Of a stretch of DNA of 64,000 bases, positions 50,159 to 58,950 are shown one piece after another (position 1 is the first letter of the stretch; each line of letters opens with the position of its first letter). The notes below the pieces were generated by a model that saw only the letters and a list, made by a program, of their open reading frames with translations, searched no databases and was not told the origin of the DNA. Source of the stretch: an uncultured Clostridia bacterium (GTDB lineage: Bacteria; Bacillota; Clostridia; Christensenellales; Borkfalkiaceae); contig CANQFA010000004.1 of NCBI GenBank assembly GCA_947597925.1, forward strand, positions 1-64,000, written 5' to 3'. Made by a program: the position numbers and the translations under genes.

Positions 50159-51240
50159 TATTCCTCCGTGCTCTCCTCGCCGAGGTCGAGTTTGGAAGCC
50201 GCCGATTCGCTCTTGACATCGATCTTCCATCCCGTGAGACGGGCGGCGAGGCGGGCATTTTGTCCGTTTCTGCCGATGGCGAGAGAGAGTTTTTCGTCGG
50301 GCACGACGGCGACAGCAGACCTTTCCCCCGTCTGCGTGACGGAGATGACGGTCGCGGGCGAGAGTGCCTTGGCGATGAATTCGAGCGGATTTTCGCTCCA
50401 AAGGATGATGTCGATCTTCTCGCCGCCGAGTTCCGCCACGACCGCATTGACGCGAGCGCCCTTGTTTCCGACGCAGGAGCCCACGGCATCGATGCGGGGA
50501 TCTTCGGAGGCGATCGCCATCTTGGTGCGCTGACCGGGTTCACGAGAGACCGCCTTGATGGTCACCGTCCCCGCCTTGATTTCGGGCACTTCTTCCTCGA
50601 AGAGGCGCTTCACGAGCCCGGGCGCCGCACGGGAGACGAGGACCTGTGCGTTTCTTCCGCCGCTCCTCACCCGCTTGACGAACACCTTGATGCGGTCCCC
50701 CGCCTCATAGTGTTCCCCGGGGACCTGATCCTGCGGGAGCATGATCCCCTCGATCTGCCCCTTCCCGAGCTCGATGCAGATATTGCGCATATCTACCTTT
50801 CTCACGAGCCCGCTCATGAGCTCGCCCTCCTTGTCGGAGAACTCGGAGAGGGTATTGTCGCGCTCCGCCTCGTGGATCTTTTGCTTGATGACCTGCTTTG
50901 CGGTCTGCGCGGCAATGCGCGAGAAGTCCTTGGGGACGAATTCTTCGGAGAGCACGCTTCCAACCTTTGCGCTCTTCTTGATCTCGAGGGCATCCTTGAG
51001 ATAGATCTCCCCGTCCTCGAGCTCCTCTACATCGTCTGCGACGACGGTGCGCTGCAGGAAGAAGCGGATGGTGTACTTTTCGGGATCGAGACGGACTTCG
51101 ACATTTCCCGTCTCCCCGAACATCTGCTTCTTGTAGGCCGAGGCGAGCGCACTCGAGAGCGCATCGATGAACATCTGCTGTCCGATCCCCCGTTCCTGCT
51201 CCAGTTCTTCAAGCGCCATAAAGAAATCCTTATTGGTCAT
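50158..51240 (-). CDS. nusA: Transcription factor NusA
   Basis: DPRIDAVGSCVGNKGARVNAVVAELGGEKIDIILW. Confidence 0.96.
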   Translation of the reverse strand: MTNKDFFMALEELEQERGIGQQMFIDALSSALASAYKKQMFGETGNVEVRLDPEKYTIRFFLQRTVVADDVEELEDGEIYLKDALEIKKSAKVGSVLSEEFVPKDFSRIAAQTAKQVIKQKIHEAERDNTLSEFSDKEGELMSGLVRKVDMRNICIELGKGQIEGIMLPQDQVPGEHYEAGDRIKVFVKRVRSGGRNAQVLVSRAAPGLVKRLFEEEVPEIKAGTVTIKAVSREPGQRTKMAIASEDPRIDAVGSCVGNKGARVNAVVAELGGEKIDIILWSENPLEFIAKALSPATVISVTQTGERSAVAVVPDEKLSLAIGRNGQNARLAARLTGWKIDVKSESAASKLDLGEESTEE

Positions 51241-51281
51241 GGTTCTACTCCCTAAAATATTTTCTGCGGTGATGCGAGATC

Positions 51282-51737
51282 TCAGACCTCGATGAGAAGG
51301 CAGACCCTCGAGCACTTGTCGAAGGGGATGCGAAGTGTCTTTCCGTCCTTCTCCAAGACGACAGTCCCCTCCTCAAAGGCACACAGCTTGCCCTCGTGAT
51401 ATTTCGCTCCCTCGAAGGGGGCATAGAGATGCACTTCTATCTTCTCGCCCATGTGGCGGAGGAAGTCCTTTTCCCCCTTGAAGGGGCGGTCGAGACCCAA
51501 GGAGGAACAGTTGAGCGTGTAGGGCGCCCCATAGGTCGGGTCGAGGTCGTCAAGCGGGGCCTCCACGGCGAGGTGGAAGCGCTCGCAGGTCACGAGGTCG
51601 ATGCCCTCGGGTCGGTCGATGTAGAGGGTGAGCGTATGCGTGCGGTCGTCCCAGACGGCCTCCGCGAGCTCTACGCCCGTCTCCTCGGCGATGGGTGCGA
51701 GAAAGCTCTCGACTTCGCTCATCGGTTTATGCTTCAT
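51282..51737 (-). CDS. rimP: Ribosome maturation factor RimP
   Basis: VELAEAVWDDRTHTLTLYIDRPEGIDLVTCERF; upstream of nusA. Confidence 0.92.
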   Translation of the reverse strand: MKHKPMSEVESFLAPIAEETGVELAEAVWDDRTHTLTLYIDRPEGIDLVTCERFHLAVEAPLDDLDPTYGAPYTLNCSSLGLDRPFKGEKDFLRHMGEKIEVHLYAPFEGAKYHEGKLCAFEEGTVVLEKDGKTLRIPFDKCSRVCLLIEV

Positions 51738-51792
51738 AGCTCCTCCCTGTCCCTCGGAAGGAACGCGCCTTCGGGGGGACCCATAAAGAAAT

Positions 51793-51812
51793 GAGAGCGG
51801 CGAGCCGCTCTC
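51793..51812 (-). other. Hairpin in rimP leader
   Basis: GAGAGCGGC-GA-GCCGCTCTC, inside the approx. 100-nt leader between predicted promoter and rimP start. Confidence 0.55.
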
Positions 51813-51842
51813 AATCCCTGTTTCCATAGATCAAGTGTCTTC

Positions 51843-51871
51843 ATTTTACCACACGCCGCGGGATTTTGCAA
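51843..51871 (-). promoter_or_regulatory. SigA-type promoter for rimP-nusA-infB operon, overlapping a GC-rich dyad
   Basis: Minus strand TTGCAA-N17-TAAAAT. Confidence 0.75.
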
Positions 51872-51890
51872 GCATTTCCCGCGGTTTTTT
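51856..51890 (+). terminator. Terminator-like hairpin (T-tract only on plus strand)
   Basis: CCGCGGGA-N13-TCCCGCGG-TTTTTT. Confidence 0.55.
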
Positions 51891-51924
51891 GAAAATTTCC
51901 GAAAAATTTCCGTGGAAAGAGAGC

Positions 51925-53424
51925 TCAGAGCGGAAGTTTCCCCTCCATCCGCACGAGTTCCATGAAGATCTTGGCGGTCACGAAGGCGTCCTCATAGGCG
52001 CGATGGTGGCGGAAGGTAAACCCAAAGTGCTCGGCGACGGTATTGAGTTTATAATTTTTGAGGGGAAGGAGGCGCTGGGCGAGGAGCAAGGTATCGTATT
52101 GCCGCTGCCCAAAGCGATATCCGAGCGTGTCCCCGTAGTAGCGGATCACTCTGCAGTCGAACTGTGTATTGTGCGCGACGAGGGCGGCCCCCTCCGTAAA
52201 CTTGTAGAAGTCGGCGAGGACGGCCTCGAGCTCTGGCGCCCCCTCGAGCATCTCGTCGGTGATGCCGGTGAGCGTGATAATGTCGGGAGGGAGCTTGGTG
52301 GGACAGGCGACGAAGGTGGAAAATTTCTCCGAGATGCTCCCCTTCTCTATCTTGACCGCGCCGATCTCGATGATCTTGTCCATGGTATTTCCGAGGGAGA
52401 GCCCCGTCGTCTCGAGGTCGAAGACCACAAAGGTCTCCTCATAAAATTCCGCGGGAAGGCGGCTCGTCGAGAAGAGATCTCCCTGCACGAGGTCGGCGGC
52501 GGGCGAAGGGAACACCGTGCGGTACTGCGCGGGATAGGGACGTGCGGGACGCTCCTCGGGGACAAATCCCTCGGGTGCGCTGCCGAGGTCGATGGACTTG
52601 GTGCGGAAGGAGAGTCCGCCGTTGTAGAACTCGTTGTCCCCCGTGAGGCAGACGCTCATCCCCTCCCGAAGGGCGCGCACCTTCTCGAGGGTCGCCTTCT
52701 TCGTGAAGTAAGAGGAACGCAGACTGCCCGTGCCGTCCCCCACGATGAGCGAAAAATAGGGCTTGCCGTTCTTCGTCTCCCTCTCCTCGATGCGCGAGAT
52801 GGTCCCGCACACCGTAATGCCCTGTCCCTCCTTGGTGAGGTCGGCGATATAGAGTGCCCGCGCGGGCTTGGCGCCGTCGATGGGCGAATATCCCGTCACA
52901 TCGAAAAAGCGGGGCGCAAGCACATATTCCTCGGGGGGCGCCTCGGGCACAACCTCCTCGGTTGCCCGCTTGACGAAGTCGAGACGGCACAGCCAGGTGC
53001 CGCAGTAGCTCCTGCCGAGTTCCTCGGAGAGGCCGTCGGAGAGCCTCTCCGCCTCCACATTCGCCGAGGCGGCCTCATTGGCACAGACGGTCACATTGCC
53101 GCCCTTGTCGCGGACGGTCACGATGATATCCCCCTCCCGCACGAAGGCAGAGAGGGTGGGCGCTCTCCTCTTGAGGATCTCGCGCACGGCGATGCCAACC
53201 TCCGTCTCGCTCGGGACGGACTTCATGATACGGACCTCGGCGGTGAGGCCCTCCGCATACCGCGCGGTCACTTCCTGCGCATGGGCGATGTCATCCTGCG
53301 TATAGGCCACGTCGGTCACGAGAAAAAAGGTCGCCTTGCGCCCCTCTACCGCGATCTTTCTGAGGACGGCGCGGACGAGTCCCGGCGCCCTTCTGATCTC
53401 CTGTAAATATTCCTTGCTCTTCAT
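51925..53424 (-). CDS. Compact PolC-derived protein: PolC N-terminal + OB-fold + DEDDh 3'-5' exonuclease, no PHP or polymerase domain
   Basis: Order ispG-[this]-rimP-nusA equals the native polC locus; FVVFDLETTGL, LVAHNTQFDCRVI, HRAYEDAFVT exo motifs; OB region ITVCGTISRIEERETKNGKPYFSLIVGDGTGSL; stop right after exo. Confidence 0.85.
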   Translation of the reverse strand: MKSKEYLQEIRRAPGLVRAVLRKIAVEGRKATFFLVTDVAYTQDDIAHAQEVTARYAEGLTAEVRIMKSVPSETEVGIAVREILKRRAPTLSAFVREGDIIVTVRDKGGNVTVCANEAASANVEAERLSDGLSEELGRSYCGTWLCRLDFVKRATEEVVPEAPPEEYVLAPRFFDVTGYSPIDGAKPARALYIADLTKEGQGITVCGTISRIEERETKNGKPYFSLIVGDGTGSLRSSYFTKKATLEKVRALREGMSVCLTGDNEFYNGGLSFRTKSIDLGSAPEGFVPEERPARPYPAQYRTVFPSPAADLVQGDLFSTSRLPAEFYEETFVVFDLETTGLSLGNTMDKIIEIGAVKIEKGSISEKFSTFVACPTKLPPDIITLTGITDEMLEGAPELEAVLADFYKFTEGAALVAHNTQFDCRVIRYYGDTLGYRFGQRQYDTLLLAQRLLPLKNYKLNTVAEHFGFTFRHHRAYEDAFVTAKIFMELVRMEGKLPL

Positions 53425-54455
53425 CCGATCCATTCCTCGAGCCACGCGAAAAATGCGGCTTCCGCTCCCTCGGAAGGCACGCGCTGCGGCTCCTTTCCGC
53501 GCTCGAAGATGAGGCAGAATTCTCTGCCGCCCGCAATGCCGAGGTCGGCGTCCTTTGCCTCACCGGGGCCGTTGACGACGCACCCCATGACGGCGATCTT
53601 GAGGGGTTTTTTGACCCCAATTACCCTTTCCTGCACGCGGCGGGCGAGCCCCATGCAGTCATATTCACACCTGCCGCAGGTGGGACAGGAGATGACTTCC
53701 GCAAACTCCCGCTCGAGCCCGCAGGCGCGGAGGATGGCATGCGCGGCGGTGACTTCGAGGACGGGATCCTCCGAGAGGGAGACGCGCACGGTGTCGCCGA
53801 TGCCTCTCAGCAGGAGGGCGCCGATCCCGACACTTCCCTTTACGATGCCCATGAGCCCGCCTCCCGCTTCGGTCACGCCGACATGGAGAGGGTGCTCCGT
53901 CTTCTCCGCAAGCAGGGCATATGCCTCCGCCGTGACGGGCACCGAGGAGGCCTTTACCGAGAGCACGAGATCCTCCACACCCAACTTTTCGAGGGCGGCG
54001 GCCTCCTCCAAGGCACTTGCAACGAGCGCCTCGGCGCCCCTGCCGTACCGCGCTTCGGCGCCCCGCTCGAGGCTGCCGAGGTTGGCGCCCACCCTGACGG
54101 GGATATGATGCCGCCTGACGCAGTCCGCGACGCGCCTTAAGTCACTCGCCCTGAGGTTGCCGGGATTGATGCGCAGCTTATCCGCCCCCGCCTCGACGGC
54201 AAGTTCTGCGAGCCGCGCGGAGAAATGGATGTCCGCAATGACGGGGATATGGACCCTTTCCTTGACGAGGGAGAGAGCGCGCGCGTCCTCCTCGTCGAGC
54301 ACAGCGACACGGACGAGGTCGCACCCCGCCTCCTCGAGACGAAGAATTTGAGCGACGCACTTTTCCACGCCGCTCGTCTTTTCCGTCGTCATGCTCTGGA
54401 CCTTGATGCGCCCCTCTCCGAGACGCACGCCGCCTACGCTTACGACCCGCTTCAT
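53421..54455 (-). CDS. ispG: 4-hydroxy-3-methylbut-2-enyl diphosphate synthase
   Basis: VQSMTTEKTSGVEKCVAQILRLEEAGCDLVRVAV; DIHFSARLA; SCPTCGRCEYD. Confidence 0.95.
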   Translation of the reverse strand: MKRVVSVGGVRLGEGRIKVQSMTTEKTSGVEKCVAQILRLEEAGCDLVRVAVLDEEDARALSLVKERVHIPVIADIHFSARLAELAVEAGADKLRINPGNLRASDLRRVADCVRRHHIPVRVGANLGSLERGAEARYGRGAEALVASALEEAAALEKLGVEDLVLSVKASSVPVTAEAYALLAEKTEHPLHVGVTEAGGGLMGIVKGSVGIGALLLRGIGDTVRVSLSEDPVLEVTAAHAILRACGLEREFAEVISCPTCGRCEYDCMGLARRVQERVIGVKKPLKIAVMGCVVNGPGEAKDADLGIAGGREFCLIFERGKEPQRVPSEGAEAAFFAWLEEWIG

Positions 54456-54922
54456 TCCTTCTTGACGTCCTTCTTTTCCATCATGCGCTGCAGTTCGGAC
54501 ATGAAGGAGGAGATATCCTTAAAGGAGCGGTAGACCGAGGCATAGCGCACATAGGCGACCTCGTCGAGCCCCTTGAGCCCCTCCATGACCATCTCGCCGA
54601 TCTCCTTCGAAGAGATCTCCTGCACCATGGAATTATAGATCTTCTTGGTGATCTCCGCGGCGAGCGCATCGATCTTTTCGATGGGCACGGGGCGCTTCTC
54701 GCACGCCTTGATGATGCCCGTCTTGATCTTGCCCACGTCATATGCCTGACGGGTGCCGTCTGCCTTTACGACGAGAATGGGCGAGACCTCGATCGTCTCG
54801 TACGTCGTAAATCTTCTGCCGCATCCGATGCACTCTCTGCGGCGGCGGATCGTCCTGTCGTCGTCCGCCGAGCGCGAATCGATCACCTTGCTCTCCGTAC
54901 AATCACAATAGAGACAGCGCAT
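54452..54922 (-). CDS. nrdR: Transcriptional repressor NrdR
   Basis: MRCLYCDCTESKVIDSRSADDDRTIRRRRECIGCGRRFTTYE. Confidence 0.97.
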   Translation of the reverse strand: MRCLYCDCTESKVIDSRSADDDRTIRRRRECIGCGRRFTTYETIEVSPILVVKADGTRQAYDVGKIKTGIIKACEKRPVPIEKIDALAAEITKKIYNSMVQEISSKEIGEMVMEGLKGLDEVAYVRYASVYRSFKDISSFMSELQRMMEKKDVKKE

Positions 54923-54954
54923 AATTTTCCCCCATCCTTTGTTTTCCTGACCGT

Positions 54955-54983
54955 ATTATACCACAAAATACGGGACTTGTAAA
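54955..54983 (-). promoter_or_regulatory. Promoter for nrdR-ispG-polC' operon
   Basis: Minus strand TTTACA-N17-TATAAT. Confidence 0.75.
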
Positions 54984-55055
54984 GCGAATGCACGCAAAAT
55001 ATCCGATCGCCCCGAAAAAGCGGCCAAACCGACCTCGCACGGAAAATATTTCATC

Positions 55056-55084
55056 TTGACAATATCAAAAATTTCTTGTATAAT
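55056..55084 (+). promoter_or_regulatory. Consensus SigA promoter for VanZ/Ig-like gene
   Basis: TTGACA-N17-TATAAT. Confidence 0.9.
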
Positions 55085-55106
55085 GATATCGGAACATATC
55101 GAAAGG

Positions 55107-56822
55107 ATGAGGCGGTGCCCCTTGAAAAAATCTCGCGTCAAAAAGATATTTTTCTGGATCTTCTTCTCGGCCATGCTGCTCGAGATGCTTGCCCTGTGCA
55201 TCGAAGCGCTCCGCCCCGGGGATGAATCCTCCAAAAACAGTGAGATCTTCGGCGACGCCGTGGACAGTTTTCTCACGGGCGCCTCGGAGGACTCCATCCG
55301 CGACATTCCTCCCTCGAGGATCTCCATCGCGAAGGGAGAAGAGGCGATAGACGGGCTGGAGATCGACTGCGGGACCTCGGAGAAGCTCTCCCTCCTCTAT
55401 GAGCCCGCGGCGACCTCCGTCAATTACCGCCGCGTCGTGTGGAACACGAGCGACCCCGCGGTGGCCTTCGTCAAGGGCGGCAGGCTCTATGGCGTATCCG
55501 TCGGCGAGGCGGTGCTCACGGCAACGGCGGTCGGGAGCGACCTCTCCAGCAGCATCCCCGTCGTCGTGGACGAGGTGATCGCCGAGCGCATCTCCCTCCT
55601 CGCCGCGGGAGAAGAGGAGCTCACCCTTGAGGAAGGGAGCGCCGCGTCCCTCACTTTTTCCGCGGAGCCCGAGGACGTGACGCCCGCCTCCCTCCGCTAT
55701 GAGAGCAGCGATCCGCAGGTGGCGACCGTCACAAACGGCGGCATCGTGCATGCCGTCTCAGTGGGAGAGGCCACCGTCACGGTGTATTATACTCCCCTCT
55801 CTGCGCCCGAAAAGGCGCTCACCGCCACCCTCGCGGTGCATGTGCTGCCGCGCACCGATCCCCTCGTCTTCCCCACCAGCCTCGAGCTCCTCGCGCCCGA
55901 GCCTACCGACGGGAAGATACGCTTCGAACGGGGCGACAAGGGTACATTTGCCCTCTCCTTCTTCCCCGAAGAGACGACCGAGCGCGCCCTCGTCTTCCGT
56001 TCGTCGGACAGCAGCGTCCTCTCGGTCACGGACACGGGCGCCTATACGGCAAAGAAAAAAGGGACCGTCACGCTGACCGTCTCCTCCGCCACAGACAGCT
56101 CCATAAGGACGGCCGTGACCGTGGAGGTCAGAAACCGCAGCCTCGCGGCAGTGCTCAGGGCGGACAATGCGACCCTTATCCGAACCGCCGAACATGTCTA
56201 TTCTCTCATCGTGTTTGCGGGCGAGAACAATGTCACCCTCCGCGCAGAGAGCGATGCGGAGTGCTACGTCCGCTATGAGACGAGCGATGAAGCCGTCGCG
56301 CAGGTCTATGAAGACGGGCTCATCTCCACCCTTCGCTCCTCGGCGGAGGAGGAGGGCGGAAAAGTCGTGCTCACCGTCACGGTCGCGGACAATGCCGATT
56401 TCTCGGACCAAGACGGCAACCTCTCGGAAGAGTTCACCGTCCTTCTCACCGTGCAGAAGCAGTCCTTCAGCTCGGGCGTGAGCGGCTGGGGGCTCCTCGT
56501 GCGCAAGCTCTTCGGGCATTTCGGCGCCTTCCTACTCCTCGGCGTCACGGCCTCCGTCACGGCAATTCTCTATGACGACGGCACAAAAAAACGCCGCGCT
56601 CTGGCATTTGCGGGCCTTCTCGTCGGCGGATTTACCTTCGCCTCCTTTACCGAATTCCTGCAGATGGACCTCTTCACTTCGGGACGGGCGGCCGCCTTTT
56701 CCGACGTCGTGATAGACTGCAGCGGATTTTACATCGGCGCCGCCGTCTATGCGGTCTTCCTCGCCGTCGTCCTGATAATTGCCCTCGTGCGCTTTATAAG
56801 AAAAAAGAAGAATTCCTCCTGA
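55107..56822 (+). CDS. VanZ-family membrane protein with Ig-like (Big_2-type) domains inserted between N-terminal TM/S-rich segment and C-terminal VanZ TM bundle
   Basis: EALRPGDESSKNSEIFGDAVDSFL ... repeated SSDP.VATV..GG.V.AVSVGEATVT blocks ... VRKLFGHFGAFLLLG...FTEFLQMDLFTSGRAAAFSDVVIDCSG; start may be TTG at 55122. Confidence 0.8.
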   Translation: MRRCPLKKSRVKKIFFWIFFSAMLLEMLALCIEALRPGDESSKNSEIFGDAVDSFLTGASEDSIRDIPPSRISIAKGEEAIDGLEIDCGTSEKLSLLYEPAATSVNYRRVVWNTSDPAVAFVKGGRLYGVSVGEAVLTATAVGSDLSSSIPVVVDEVIAERISLLAAGEEELTLEEGSAASLTFSAEPEDVTPASLRYESSDPQVATVTNGGIVHAVSVGEATVTVYYTPLSAPEKALTATLAVHVLPRTDPLVFPTSLELLAPEPTDGKIRFERGDKGTFALSFFPEETTERALVFRSSDSSVLSVTDTGAYTAKKKGTVTLTVSSATDSSIRTAVTVEVRNRSLAAVLRADNATLIRTAEHVYSLIVFAGENNVTLRAESDAECYVRYETSDEAVAQVYEDGLISTLRSSAEEEGGKVVLTVTVADNADFSDQDGNLSEEFTVLLTVQKQSFSSGVSGWGLLVRKLFGHFGAFLLLGVTASVTAILYDDGTKKRRALAFAGLLVGGFTFASFTEFLQMDLFTSGRAAAFSDVVIDCSGFYIGAAVYAVFLAVVLIIALVRFIRKKKNSS

Positions 56823-56823
56823 A

Positions 56824-56849
56824 AAAAGACGCCCCGCGGGGCGTCTTTT
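56824..56849. terminator. Bidirectional terminator
   Basis: AAAAGACGCCCCGCGGGGCGTCTTTT perfect palindrome between convergent genes. Confidence 0.9.
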
Positions 56850-57205
56850 CATACCTGTTTTTTCATGATTTCGAAGAGTTCTGCGGAAATGACGTGCTCA
56901 ATGCGGCAGGCATTTTCCTCGGCAAGTTTTCGGTCGGCGCCCATGCGGATGAGCAGCTCTGTGATGACGCGGTGCCGCTCGTAGATCTCCGATGCCTTCT
57001 CCTTCCCCGAGGGGGTGAGCCGTATCTCGTCCGCCTCGTTTACGGTGATATAGCCCTTCTTCTGCAGGAGGCCCACCGCGCGCGAAACGCTCGACTTGGC
57101 ATAGCCGAGTTCCCCCGCCACGTCGATCGCATGCACGCTCGGGTTTTTTTCTCCGAGCAAAAGTATGGTCTCGAGATACATCTCTTCCGATTCGTGCGTC
57201 TTCAT
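56849..57205 (-). CDS. DtxR/MntR-family metal-dependent transcriptional regulator
   Basis: SEEMYLETILLL...VHAIDVAGELGYAKSSVSRAVGLLQKKGYI, LTPSGKEKA. Confidence 0.88.
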   Translation of the reverse strand: MKTHESEEMYLETILLLGEKNPSVHAIDVAGELGYAKSSVSRAVGLLQKKGYITVNEADEIRLTPSGKEKASEIYERHRVITELLIRMGADRKLAEENACRIEHVISAELFEIMKKQV

Positions 57206-57353
57206 TTCTTCCCCCTTGCAATTGACTAAAGAGCCGCGCGTTTTGAGACCCGCCTATTTGAGAGGATGCCCCTCCCGAACGGGACACTTTCATTATAATC
57301 CACGCCGCGGAATTTGTCAAGAAAAATTTTTTAGCGCGGATGGGCAAAATCCG

Positions 57354-57382
57354 TTGACAAACAGCCGCCGTTCGGATATAAT
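57354..57382 (+). promoter_or_regulatory. Consensus SigA promoter upstream of tRNA-Arg
   Basis: TTGACA-N17-TATAAT. Confidence 0.9.
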
Positions 57383-57435
57383 ATGTTTTCGTTAGGGTCG
57401 TCAAGGCGATGCCAAGCGTGCCCACAGCTCCATAT

Positions 57436-57512
<77 letters not shown>

Positions 57513-57520
57513 AAAGAGTA

Positions 57521-57571
57521 TAATCCGAATTGTTTACTTGTAACGAGTGAATGGTTCGGATTTACTTTTTA
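57521..57571 (+). terminator. Terminator downstream of tRNA-Arg
   Basis: AATCCGAA...TTCGGATT followed by TACTTTTT. Confidence 0.65.
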
Positions 57572-57658
57572 CTTCAAGGAATAGCCATGCGGACAGCCTG
57601 TCGAGAGGTTTCCCCTCGGCGGGCTGTATTGAAATCTTTGGGGCGATACCTGCCCTGC

Positions 57659-57687
57659 TTGATTTTTGTGTGAGTTTATGGTATAAT
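57659..57687 (+). promoter_or_regulatory. SigA-type promoter for hypothetical gene
   Basis: TTGATT-N17-TATAAT. Confidence 0.75.
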
Positions 57688-57720
57688 AGAAGCGATAAAC
57701 AGGAATTTGGCGGAGAAATT

Positions 57721-58551
57721 ATGTATTTTGAAGATATCCCTTGTTACACGCAGTTTAGGGAAGTAGAACAAAGCGTTACAAAAACGGTGCTATCCTTCTG
57801 TGATACCGCTGAATTTTTGGGAAGCGATATTTACGGGCTGAAAGATATTTACGATTTATACGGCACACAATATGAAGATATCATTCCTGCCTTTCTGTAT
57901 TGTCGGCAAGGAGAAAGTGACGGAAGAATGTGGGGCAATCTTTTCCGCTTCCGATTGACCGAACCGCTCAAAAGACACATTCTCGACGAGAGCCTTACCT
58001 GTATGTTCGGGGGCAAACCACCTTTGCTCGAAAATTTAGCTTTGTTTCACGGAGAAAAATGCCTTTTTTCCTGTGTCTCGCACGAAGTCTTTTCGCTGTA
58101 TCACATGGCAGAAGTGGACGACAGCCTCAATGATGCGGTGTTATCCGCCGTAAACGACACCATCAAGAATATGCCGCTATACGGGCAAATACAAAAAATC
58201 GCATTGGGTTTGAAGAACAAGGCAAAAGCCGATTTGAAAAAAGAAATTCGCATTCTCCGCGACCTGTGCTGGTATGTCGATGAAGCGGTTCACTACTATT
58301 TCTACATGGAGCCCTCCGCGCCGTGTGACTTTCCGAAGTTTCGACAAATTGCAAAAAACTATCTGACCGAAGAGACCTATTCCGTCCTCATCCCTCTGAA
58401 GGGCTTTGCCGACCTGCAGTCGCTTCCCGTCCCAAAGACGCCGAACGAGGTGATTTCTGACAGAGAAAAATTCGCACCGCAATATCTGCAAAGTGAATAT
58501 TACAAGCAAGTCGAGCGGGAACTGAGTATGTTGGAATACATAATGGATTAA
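57721..58551 (+). CDS. Hypothetical protein of unknown family, lower GC than surroundings
   Basis: 276 aa ORF MYFEDIPCYTQFREVEQSVTK...; own promoter; no recognised domain. Confidence 0.75.
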   Translation: MYFEDIPCYTQFREVEQSVTKTVLSFCDTAEFLGSDIYGLKDIYDLYGTQYEDIIPAFLYCRQGESDGRMWGNLFRFRLTEPLKRHILDESLTCMFGGKPPLLENLALFHGEKCLFSCVSHEVFSLYHMAEVDDSLNDAVLSAVNDTIKNMPLYGQIQKIALGLKNKAKADLKKEIRILRDLCWYVDEAVHYYFYMEPSAPCDFPKFRQIAKNYLTEETYSVLIPLKGFADLQSLPVPKTPNEVISDREKFAPQYLQSEYYKQVERELSMLEYIMD

Positions 58552-58602
58552 ATAAGGAAATTTCGCTTAACGAAATTATAAAGTTGTTCCCTTGTTGCGG
58601 AT

Positions 58603-58776
58603 ATGAAAACGGGAAAATTGTTGAATTATGGCGAGAATACGCTTGAATGTTACAGAGGACGGTTTTACTCCTATGGACTGTTTGGGCTGCTCGACGAATG
58701 GGTGAGGCGCGGCTTCCACGAAACGCCGCAGGATATGCAGGAGTATATAAATAAAATTTGCGACAAAACGCAGTAA
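58603..58776 (+). pseudogene. TetR/AcrR-family C-terminal-domain remnant (57 aa ORF, below ORF-track cutoff)
   Basis: MKTGKLLNYGENTLECYRGRFYSYGLFGLLDEWVRRGFHETPQDMQEYINKICDKTQ*; 'FYSYGL.GLL.EW...GF.ETP..M' matches TetR C-terminal pattern; no HTH present. Confidence 0.55.
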
Positions 58777-58862
58777 AACCGACCCAATTTGAAGATTACG
58801 AAATCGAAGGAGGAACTGCGCCACGAAATGAGTCTTCTCGCGGAGGCTCTTTTTGTTGTATT

Positions 58863-58936
58863 CGGGACAAAACGGGACAAAGTGGGACACTTTGGGACAA
58901 AAACGGGACAGAGTGGGACAAAAGCGGGACACTTTT
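58863..58936. repeat. Helically phased array of seven GGGACA direct repeats
   Basis: GGGACA starts at 58864, 58874, 58884, 58894, 58905, 58915, 58926 (spacing 10,10,10,11,10,11). Confidence 0.92.
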
Positions 58937-58950
58937 TCCGCCTCTCGGCA

